The notes under the pieces were generated by a model. It was not told the DNA's origin. It saw only the letters and a list, made by a program, of their open reading frames with translations, and ran no database searches. Below are positions 1 to 5,165 of a DNA stretch of 6,212 nt, piece after piece. The position numbers and the translations under genes were made by a program. Every line of letters begins with the position of its first letter. Position 1 is the stretch's first letter. Origin of the DNA: Coriobacteriia bacterium (GTDB lineage Bacteria; Actinomycetota; Coriobacteriia; Coriobacteriales; UBA8131); assembly GCA_003509825.1 (NCBI GenBank), contig DOMT01000109.1, positions 4,102 to 10,313 on the forward strand, given 5' to 3'.

Positions 1-252
1 AACCCGATGCAGGGCAGCGCCGCCGATATCATCAAGCTGGCGATGATCGAGATACAACGTCGTTTGACAGCCGAGGGGTTCGTTTCCCAGATGATTCTCC
101 AGATTCACGACGAGCTGGACTTCAACTGTGCCTCGGGTGAACAGGCGCGTTTGGAAGACATGGTCAAAGAAGTCATGGAGGGCGTTGCGGATCTGAAGGT
201 ACCGCTTTTGGTGGAGGTGAGTGTGGGTGCGAACTGGGCGGAGGCGCACTGA
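1..252 (+). CDS. polA: DNA polymerase I, C-terminal fragment (5' end outside the window)
   Basis: This is the last 83 codons of a family A DNA polymerase, the enzyme of Okazaki-fragment processing and repair synthesis. The reading frame is open from base 1, so the true start lies upstream; the Met at base 7 is internal. The fragment opens with NPMQGSAADIIK, the conserved finger/palm segment (E. coli Pol I has a near-identical stretch), and carries motif C as QIHDEL at residues 34-39, where the HDE acidic residues help bind the catalytic metal ions. It ends with NWAEAH, a usual C-terminal ending for the family, at a TGA stop. The polymerase domain end looks intact. It is a housekeeping gene and probably a separate transcription unit from the C1 genes downstream, since a hairpin and a promoter follow it. 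Confidence 0.95.
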   Translation, partial: NPMQGSAADIIKLAMIEIQRRLTAEGFVSQMILQIHDELDFNCASGEQARLEDMVKEVMEGVADLKVPLLVEVSVGANWAEAH

Positions 253-269
253 TCCCTTCGGTGCTTTCG

Positions 270-287
270 GGGTGGATTCGTCCACCC
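270..287 (+). terminator. UUCG-capped hairpin after polA, possible terminator without a U-tract
   Basis: A perfect 7-bp stem (270-276 with 281-287, GGGTGGA/TCCACCC) closes on a TTCG tetraloop, 18 bases after the polA stop. The UUCG tetraloop is known to be very stable. No T-run follows, so it is not a classical intrinsic terminator. It may protect the 3' end of the mRNA or assist factor-dependent termination. Confidence 0.4.
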
Positions 288-320
288 GCGGTGCCGATAT
301 CCCTGCAAGCCGAAAGGCTA

Positions 321-349
321 TTTACTAAAGTCGCCCTATTGGCGATAAT
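321..349 (+). promoter_or_regulatory. Sigma70-like promoter for the corrinoid protein gene, with an inverted repeat in its spacer
   Basis: A -35-like TTTACT (321-326; four of six bases match TTGACA) and a -10-like GATAAT (344-349; five of six match TATAAT) are separated by exactly 17 bases. The expected transcript start is near 356, leaving a leader of about 54 bases before the ATG at 410. An inverted repeat TCGCC-N5-GGCGA (331-335 / 341-345) fills the spacer and touches the -10 box, so it could be an operator. A GNRA-type mini hairpin, AGCC-GAAA-GGCT (308-319), lies just upstream. The promoter is inferred from sequence only. Confidence 0.5.
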
Positions 350-409
350 GATGCCGCGGTTTCGAAATATACCAGGATGCGACCATGCTTTTTCTGAAAG
401 GATCTGACG

Positions 410-1057
410 ATGTCCAGCGGCCCCTTGCTCGAGCAAATCTCTTTGAAGGTGCAGTCCGGATACGTCAAAGAAGTCGTGGAATTGATCAGGCTCGGACTGG
501 ACCACGGCGTAGATCCCCAGAATATATTGGACGATGGTCTGCTGCGCGGTTTGGATGAACTCAGTGTGCGTTTTCGCAACAGCGAGATTTTCATCGCCGA
601 GCTGTTGCAGGCCTCCAAGGCCTTGAAGGTCGGTCTGGATGTGATCCGTGATCGGTTATCCGCAAATAGCGTCAGTCTACACGGAAAAATGATCATAACC
701 ACCGTCGAAGGCGATCTACACGACATCGGTAAGACTTTGATCAAGCTGACCCTGGAGTGTTCGGGCATCGAGATCAAGGATTTGGGGGTCGATACCACAC
801 CCGCCAAGATCGTGGAGTCCGTGCGAATCTACAACCCGGACATTTTGGCTCTGTCCGCGCTCCTGACCACAACGATGGAAAACCAGCGTAAAACGATCGA
901 GGCATTGAAGGCCGCCGGATTGCGTGACGGCGTTAAGGTGATAGTCGGTGGTGCGCCGATTACAGAGAGATTCTGTCGGGAGATCGGTGCCGACGGCTAC
1001 GCGACCTGTGCATCCGATGTCGTGGACCTCGTAAAAACCTTACTGACGGAAAAATAA
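410..1057 (+). CDS. Methyltransferase-type corrinoid (B12-binding) protein
   Basis: The 215-residue product has the size and two-domain layout of MtaC/MtbC/MttC-type corrinoid proteins, which carry a methyl group on cobalt between two methyltransferases in the cytoplasm. Residues about 5-85 form a helical cap domain. Residues about 92-215 form the Rossmann-like B12-binding domain. The signature DxHxxG is present as D102-L-H104-D-I-G107, with H104 the expected lower cobalt ligand. The later SxL (S149-A-L151) and GG (G180-G181) elements of the same fold are also visible. The ATG at 410 is preceded by GAAAGGA (396-402) at 7-base spacing. No substrate-specific methyltransferase (MtaB, MttB or MtrH type) and no RamA-type activase is adjacent, so its methyl donor is unknown. 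The downstream AcsE-type protein is one candidate partner. The family call is firm; the substrate is not assignable. Confidence 0.9.
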   Translation: MSSGPLLEQISLKVQSGYVKEVVELIRLGLDHGVDPQNILDDGLLRGLDELSVRFRNSEIFIAELLQASKALKVGLDVIRDRLSANSVSLHGKMIITTVEGDLHDIGKTLIKLTLECSGIEIKDLGVDTTPAKIVESVRIYNPDILALSALLTTTMENQRKTIEALKAAGLRDGVKVIVGGAPITERFCREIGADGYATCASDVVDLVKTLLTEK

Positions 1058-1101
1058 CCCGAACACAAACACCGATGGCAGTGCCTTTGAAGCCGAGGAT
1101 T

Positions 1102-1134
1102 CGACACCTTGCGGCCTAGGGTGTTGTTTGTTGT
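1102..1134 (+). terminator. Probable intrinsic terminator after the corrinoid protein gene
   Basis: A 9-bp stem (1102-1110 with 1118-1126, including two G-T wobbles) with a 7-base loop is followed directly by a T-rich stretch, TTTGTTGTCT. It starts 45 bases after the stop at 1057. It would separate the corrinoid gene from the GTPase gene as transcription units. The U-tract is interrupted by G, so termination may be partial. Confidence 0.45.
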
Positions 1135-1141
1135 CTCAAAC

Positions 1142-1171
1142 TCGATTGTGCCCTGTCTATACTGCAATCGA
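1142..1171 (+). promoter_or_regulatory. Inverted repeat around a -10-like box ahead of the GTPase gene
   Basis: Arms TCGATTG (1142-1148) and CAATCGA (1165-1171) are perfectly complementary and separated by 16 bases. That spacer contains TATACT (1158-1163), five of six matches to a -10 box. No -35 box sits at normal spacing: TTGTCT at 1131-1136 would be 21 bases away. The arrangement suggests a regulated promoter with an operator spanning the -10 region, possibly metal-responsive given the downstream genes. It does not look like a Zur or NikR box I know. It could also simply form an RNA hairpin. Confidence 0.35.
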
Positions 1172-1208
1172 AGGTGTAAACAAAGGTTCGGAAAGGTGAA
1201 GACGGGTT

Positions 1209-1847
1209 ATGAGAATAGTTCTTATCAGTGGGTTCCTCGGTTCGGGCAAAACCACTCTGCTCATCCAAATGGCCGATTATCTTCTCAATCGTTTTGCAGC
1301 ACCGGAAATCGCAAAGGAAGCGGTCGGTAAAAAGCTGGCCATTATCGAAAACGAGATCGGCTCCATAAATCTCGATAGTAAGTTGCTGAAAGGGCAGGAT
1401 CTGGCGATGAGGGAGATGCTGTCCGGGTGTATCTGTTGCTCACTGCGGGATAATCTGGCGCTGGAGATCCATGAGTTGGCAAAAACCACAAACCCCGAGT
1501 GGCTGGTGATCGAAGCCACGGGCCTGGCAAGTGCCAAGGAGGTTGCCGAAGGCATCCGTCACTCTCTGGATAAGATCTATACCTCCATCAGCTCCTTGGT
1601 CGTCGTCGATGTCAATCGCCTGCCGTACCTGTTGGATCGAACCAAGGCGATGGTTGCCCGGCAACTCGAAAAGGTCGATGTGTTGATCTTGAATAAAATC
1701 GATTTGGTGTCGGAGCAGGAGAAGGTTGAAGCTTGCTCCGCCTTGAAGAAGCTCTGTCCGCAGGTACGTATCATCGAAGTATCGGCGGAAAATGGTGTGG
1801 CGGACGATGTTTGGGAACGGATATTTGCTGCTCTTGAGAGGAGATAG
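1209..1847 (+). CDS. CobW/HypB-like G3E GTPase, short form (putative metallochaperone)
   Basis: This 212-residue P-loop GTPase belongs to the G3E (COG0523/CobW) class, whose members use GTP hydrolysis to deliver Zn, Co or Ni to target proteins. Visible motifs are Walker A GFLGSGKTT (residues 8-16), the class-defining metal site GCICC (73-77, C74-x-C76-C77), the Walker B/G3-like EATG (102-105), the guanine-specificity motif NKID (162-165), and a G5-like SAEN (192-195). The start follows AAAGGTGA (1192-1199). Full-length CobW proteins are usually longer, with a CobW_C domain and often a His-rich linker. Here the protein ends right after the GTPase domain. The His-rich part is encoded separately by the next gene, 4 bases downstream, so the two are surely co-transcribed. 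The metal and client cannot be read from the sequence; the corrinoid and C1 enzymes nearby are candidates. Confidence 0.88.
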   Translation: MRIVLISGFLGSGKTTLLIQMADYLLNRFAAPEIAKEAVGKKLAIIENEIGSINLDSKLLKGQDLAMREMLSGCICCSLRDNLALEIHELAKTTNPEWLVIEATGLASAKEVAEGIRHSLDKIYTSISSLVVVDVNRLPYLLDRTKAMVARQLEKVDVLILNKIDLVSEQEKVEACSALKKLCPQVRIIEVSAENGVADDVWERIFAALERR

Positions 1848-1851
1848 CGCC

Positions 1852-2394
1852 ATGCGGGAAGACAACGGACACGAATATCACAACCATGATTGCAATCAAA
1901 ACCACGAGCCTCACGACCAAAAATGCGGTCATGACCATGCCCGCCACGGCCATGGCTGCGGCTGCGGTCATGGTCATGATCACGCCCATCACGAACATGA
2001 GCACGAGCACCGTCATAGCCATGACGGTCCGGATTACCTCGTCGAAGAGCAAGCGGACGGTTTGCACCTGACCATCATGGCGCATGAAGAGGCGCTGGTG
2101 GCTTCGTTGACCCTCGATCTGCTCGGCGAAAGCGAGCGGGTCGGTGAGTGTGTGGGTGCGGCTTTGGAAGAACTGGTTGCCGATCTGGAGGCCTCGGGTG
2201 CGATGATAGGGCACGTTAAAGCGGCCTTGAGCCGGGTAACGCCGATAATGCTATTCAATAGCGTCGGCGGCGGCGTGACCGGTAAAACCTGCCGAGGTGA
2301 CGCTTATAGGCTTGAATTGGCGGCGATAGTCTTTTTCGTGGATCAGGAAAAATTGTTATCAACGGTGCAGGATGTCGTAAAACAACTCACCTAG
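1852..2394 (+). CDS. His-rich metal-binding protein with unrecognised C-terminal domain
   Basis: The 180-residue product has an extreme His-rich N-terminus. Residues 7-57 hold 19 His, with Cys at 14, 25, 36 and 38, mostly in HxH, HDH and CGCGH arrangements typical of Ni/Zn/Co storage or delivery tails. Residues about 60-180 form a predicted alpha/beta domain without Cys clusters or membrane segments; I do not recognise a named family for it. There is no signal peptide, so it is cytoplasmic. The start at 1852 is chosen because GAGAGGAGA (1836-1844) sits 7 bases before it. An in-frame ATG at 1792 would add 20 residues of poor quality and overlap the GTPase gene by 56 bases. The 4-base gap to the GTPase suggests translational coupling and a joint role as a split metallochaperone. 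Metal choice is unknown. Confidence 0.8.
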   Translation: MREDNGHEYHNHDCNQNHEPHDQKCGHDHARHGHGCGCGHGHDHAHHEHEHEHRHSHDGPDYLVEEQADGLHLTIMAHEEALVASLTLDLLGESERVGECVGAALEELVADLEASGAMIGHVKAALSRVTPIMLFNSVGGGVTGKTCRGDAYRLELAAIVFFVDQEKLLSTVQDVVKQLT

Positions 2395-2649
2395 TTGAGC
2401 AGACTATCCGCTTTTCATCCGCTTGACGTAATTCATCTCCATGACGTCGATAAAATAGTAAAAAAGTCCGCAAAGCCGGTAATTAGCAAAAGAAGATACA
2501 AGAAGACATCAGGCCTTCCGCGTTAGGATGGGTATCGTCCCTTTCTTTCGAAGGGGGCGGGTCCTGCGATTGCGACCCGGGGATTACGTGGTCGATCGCA
2601 TGTTTGTTTCAGGGATAGGAATTAAACGGAGAAACGATGGGAGTAATCA
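2395..2649 (+). promoter_or_regulatory. Leader region before the MTHFR gene, with alternative hairpins (candidate attenuator or riboswitch)
   Basis: This 255-base gap has no convincing gene. It contains an 11-base-period direct repeat, ATCCGCTT at 2406-2413 and 2417-2424, and a weak promoter-like pair, TTGACG (2423-2428) with TAAAAT (2451-2456), at a poor 22-base spacing. A small hairpin CCCTT/AAGGG (2539-2543 / 2551-2555) follows. Then two stems compete for the same bases. Stem A is CGGGTC (2558-2563) with GACCCG (2574-2579). Stem B is 2565-2577 with 2590-2600: 11 bp, a TG bulge, and a 12-base loop. Stem B is followed by TGTTTGTTTC (2601-2610), so it resembles a leaky terminator that stem A would prevent. 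I could not match it to a known cobalamin, SAM or tetrahydrofolate riboswitch. Confidence 0.4.
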
Positions 2650-2657
2650 ATGTCTAA
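2637..2657 (+). CDS. Possible six-codon upstream ORF overlapping the MTHFR start
   Basis: An ATG at 2637 has its own Shine-Dalgarno-like GGAG (2628-2631, 5-base spacing) and encodes MGVINV before a TAA at 2655-2657. It runs out of frame across the MTHFR ATG at 2650. If translated, it would couple or compete with initiation of the reductase. The bases GGGAG inside it (2639-2643) also serve as the likely ribosome binding site for the ATG at 2650. Such a short ORF can arise by chance. Confidence 0.25.
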   Translation: MGVINV

Positions 2658-4272
2658 TCGCTTTCGAGAAGCTTTGGAGTCCGGGGAGTTCGTCGTTACC
2701 TGTGAACTGATTCCGGGTAGAGGAGCAAATGAGCCGGCTCAGCAAAAGGAGTATGACGCAGCAGTGTCGATCTATAACACCGGTCGCGTACATGCGATCT
2801 CCATCACCGACAACCCCGGCGGTAATCCGGCCATCGCCGCGGATGCCTTCGCCGGCGAGCTGGAGGAGCAGGGGATCCCAACATTGGTGCATTTTACCTG
2901 CAAGGACAAGAGCCGTAATCAAATGCAGGCGCAGCTTTATTCCATGCAACGCCGTGGCCTGCAAAACGTGCTCGTGATGACCGGTGATTATATCTATTCG
3001 GGTTGGGAGGGTCGTTCGCGCCCGGTATTCGACCTCGATCCGGTTACCGCCACCCAAATGATCAATGATATGAACCAAGGTCTGGTTGTCAAAGGCCCCA
3101 GGGGAGAATCGCGCGAAGAGCCTGCCGATTTCTTCCCGGGAGCTTGCGTAAGTCCGTTCAAGTGGACCGAAGCCGAGACCGTGACACAGTACCTCAAGAT
3201 GGAAAAGAAGATGTTGGCCGGCGCAAACTTCATTATTTCGCAGCTCGGCTACGATGCCCGCAAGATGGAAGAACTGATGATCTATGTGCGCGAAAAGGGC
3301 TACGACGTGCCGATGATAGCCAATGTCTACATCATTTCGGCCGGCACCGCCCGCTTTATGAAGGGCGGCAACATTCCCGGCGGTTATATGAGCGATGAGT
3401 TTTTGGAGATACTGACCGAGGAAGCCAAGGCCGAGGATAAGGGTAAGGCTGCGCGTTTGTTGCGTGCGGCGAAGATGGTTGCCATCTCCCGCGGCCTGGG
3501 TTATGCTGGCGTACATATCGGTGGCTTGAACCTGACCGCCGAGATGTTCAATGAAATCCTCGACACCGCCGATCGCGTGCAGGATCGGTGGCGTGAGTGG
3601 GTCGAAGAGATCCATTACGGTCAGGAGGATGGATTTTATCTCTATGAGCCGGAGCTCGATGCCGATGGGAAAAAAACCGGATTCAACACCACGAATCCCG
3701 CCCCGAAAAACGATAGCTATGAAGGTAAGAAGCACCTGATGAAGGGCTACGGCCTATCCCGCTTCTTCCATCATCTGATGCTGACCAAGAACAAAGGTCT
3801 TTACGGCATGCTGAAGGGGCGCATGGAGGGTTTGGATAAGAAGAAGGGTGTCAATCGTGAGCACGGTTTGGAGCATACCGGCAAGGCCATGATTTACGGT
3901 TGCATGGATTGTGGCGATTGCGGCCTTGAAGCCACGGTTTATACCTGTCCGATGACGGGGTGCCCCAAGTCCCAACGTAACGGACCCTGTGGTGGCAGTG
4001 CCGACGGTTGGTGCGAAGTCTATCCGAACGAACGCTATTGCATACACGTTAAAGCTTATCTGCGCCTGAAGAAGTATAACGAGCTTGAAAAACTCGATTC
4101 ATTCATCACCCCGCCAAACAACTGGGATTATTATCACACCTCGGCATGGAGCAATTACACACACGATCGCGACAACTGTGCGAATCGTCAGTATCTACCA
4201 GCACCGGACCGGCGGCCGCAGGCTGCTCGTGATAAAAGGACCGGAAAAGTCGACGAAAAGAAGGAGAGTTAA
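2650..4272 (+). CDS. metF: Methylenetetrahydrofolate reductase fused to a MetV-like Cys-rich C-terminal domain
   Basis: The 540-residue protein should reduce 5,10-methylene-THF to 5-methyl-THF in the methyl branch of the Wood-Ljungdahl pathway. Residues about 1-315 are the flavin-dependent MTHFR barrel: VTCELIPGRG (16-25, with E19 at the catalytic Glu position), HFTC (81-84), and VMTGD (109-113, the usual RGD-like turn). Residues about 360-475 match the MTHFR C-terminal/MetV family (MTHFR_C). They contain eight Cys: C418, C421, C424, C433, C438, C447, C455 and C464, a probable Fe-S or zinc site. In Moorella-type acetogens MetF and MetV are separate proteins; here they are one chain. The extreme tail (about 515-540) is charged and probably disordered. 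The start follows GGGAG (2639-2643) at 6-base spacing. The stop abuts the acsE ATG, so the two genes are cotranslated. No HdrA, RnfC2 or other electron partner is in the window. Confidence 0.92.
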   Translation: MSNRFREALESGEFVVTCELIPGRGANEPAQQKEYDAAVSIYNTGRVHAISITDNPGGNPAIAADAFAGELEEQGIPTLVHFTCKDKSRNQMQAQLYSMQRRGLQNVLVMTGDYIYSGWEGRSRPVFDLDPVTATQMINDMNQGLVVKGPRGESREEPADFFPGACVSPFKWTEAETVTQYLKMEKKMLAGANFIISQLGYDARKMEELMIYVREKGYDVPMIANVYIISAGTARFMKGGNIPGGYMSDEFLEILTEEAKAEDKGKAARLLRAAKMVAISRGLGYAGVHIGGLNLTAEMFNEILDTADRVQDRWREWVEEIHYGQEDGFYLYEPELDADGKKTGFNTTNPAPKNDSYEGKKHLMKGYGLSRFFHHLMLTKNKGLYGMLKGRMEGLDKKKGVNREHGLEHTGKAMIYGCMDCGDCGLEATVYTCPMTGCPKSQRNGPCGGSADGWCEVYPNERYCIHVKAYLRLKKYNELEKLDSFITPPNNWDYYHTSAWSNYTHDRDNCANRQYLPAPDRRPQAARDKRTGKVDEKKES

Positions 4273-5070
4273 ATGATTATCATCGGTGAGAAAATTAATG
4301 GTTTTATCAAAAAGACGATGGAGGCTATCGAGGCCAAGGACGAAGCCTATCTCAAAGAGCTCGCCCAAAAACAAACAGACTGCGGTGCCGCCTACATCGA
4401 TATCTGCGCAGGAACCATGCCTGACGTCGAGCGTCAGACCATGGAGTGGCTCATCGGACTGGTGCAGGACACCGTTGATACTCCGATCAGCCTCGACAGC
4501 TCCGATCCCCAGGTTATCGTTGACATGATGCCGTTGGTCAAAAGGCCCGGTCTCATCAACTCCGTCTCCAAAGAGGCCGGCAAAACCGAGACCGTATTTC
4601 CGGCGATCAAAGGTACGGACTGGAAGGTCGTTGCCCTCACCTGCGATTCCGAGGGTATTCCGGATGCCGCGGCCGACAAATACAAGATCGGCAAGCAGAT
4701 CATCGAAGAAGCCGCCGAGTACGGTATCGGTCTGGATCGCATATTCATCGACCCCTGTGTAACCACTTTGGGCACCAGACAGGATTGCTTGGTGGAGTTC
4801 ATCGGCGCCATGAAGCTACTGCGTGCCGATTATCCGGATGTGCAGTTTACCTCCGGCTTGTCCAACATTTCCTTCGGTATGCCTTTCCGCAAGGCCATCA
4901 ACATGCAGTTCCTGTCTTTGGCCATGTATGAGGGTATGGATAGCGCCATCATCGACCCGATCTCTCCGGATATGCAGGCGGTTATGCATGCCGTGGATGC
5001 CTTGATGGGCAAAGACGAGTATTGCATGAATTATCTGTCTGCCTTCCGCGAGGGAAAGTTCGGAAAATAA
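4273..5070 (+). CDS. acsE: Methyltetrahydrofolate:corrinoid/iron-sulfur protein methyltransferase (AcsE/MeTr type)
   Basis: The 265-residue product has the length of Moorella AcsE (about 262) and aligns with it from the first residues: it begins IIIGEKING and is a pterin-binding TIM barrel. It transfers the methyl group of CH3-THF to cobalt of a corrinoid protein, normally the CFeSP of the acetyl-CoA synthase complex. The pterin-contacting residues of the Moorella enzyme as I recall them (D75, N96, D160, N199) have counterparts here at D75 in SLDSSD, N96 in LINSVS, D160 in IFIDP and N198 in GLSNIS. The ATG directly follows the metF TAA, and its Shine-Dalgarno AAGGAG (4261-4266) lies inside the end of metF. 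No CFeSP (acsC/acsD) or CODH gene is present in the window, so the corrinoid acceptor is not shown. The 410-1057 protein is an alternative acceptor to consider. Confidence 0.9.
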   Translation: MIIIGEKINGFIKKTMEAIEAKDEAYLKELAQKQTDCGAAYIDICAGTMPDVERQTMEWLIGLVQDTVDTPISLDSSDPQVIVDMMPLVKRPGLINSVSKEAGKTETVFPAIKGTDWKVVALTCDSEGIPDAAADKYKIGKQIIEEAAEYGIGLDRIFIDPCVTTLGTRQDCLVEFIGAMKLLRADYPDVQFTSGLSNISFGMPFRKAINMQFLSLAMYEGMDSAIIDPISPDMQAVMHAVDALMGKDEYCMNYLSAFREGKFGK

Positions 5071-5103
5071 TCGATGTTTGCGGGATAATGTAAAGGGGAT
5101 TTA

Positions 5104-5133
5104 CAGCACTGCAAGCGCTGACTTGCAGTGCTG
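5104..5133 (+). repeat. Perfect 12-bp inverted repeat between acsE and fhs
   Basis: CAGCACTGCAAG (5104-5115) pairs perfectly with CTTGCAGTGCTG (5122-5133) across a 6-base loop, CGCTGA. It is the strongest hairpin in the window. No T-run follows it, so it does not look like an intrinsic terminator. It is more likely an RNA processing or stability element that lets acsE and fhs be expressed at different levels from one transcript, or a regulator site. Confidence 0.6.
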
Positions 5134-5165
5134 CTATACGGTAACGGAGAATTAAGGAGTTTGAT

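Noticed and set aside
1076..1091. Sigma54-like pattern TGGCAG-N5-TTGAA
   Set aside because: The essential GC of the -12 element is GA, and it lies upstream of a probable terminator, so a chance match is more likely.
1792..1851. Earlier in-frame ATG for the His-rich protein
   Set aside because: It lies inside the GTPase gene without a good Shine-Dalgarno, while the ATG at 1852 has a strong one at ideal distance.
1771..2214. Minus-strand open frame with a Met/Val/Ala-rich hydrophobic stretch that could pass for a membrane protein
   Set aside because: The hydrophobic run is the reverse complement of the His-codon-rich segment of the + strand gene (CAT/CAC read as ATG/GTG). It has no ribosome site and no family match.
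2383..2397. CAACT/AGTTG hairpin at the stop of the His-rich protein gene as a terminator
   Set aside because: It has only 5 bp, is AT-rich, overlaps the stop codon and has no T-run after it.
2528..2710. Plus-strand 60-codon frame crossing the leader and the MTHFR start
   Set aside because: It has a weak ribosome site, overlaps the MTHFR gene out of frame, runs through the hairpin region and has no recognisable features.
2647..3735. Long open frame on the minus strand opposite the MTHFR gene (362 codons)
   Set aside because: It lies fully antisense to a well-supported gene, its translation shows no recognisable domain, and it is explained by the codon bias of the + strand gene.
5084..5089. 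GATAAT as a -10 box for a separate fhs promoter
   Set aside because: No -35-like box lies at 16-18 bases upstream (CGGAAA at the expected place), so independent initiation is not supported.
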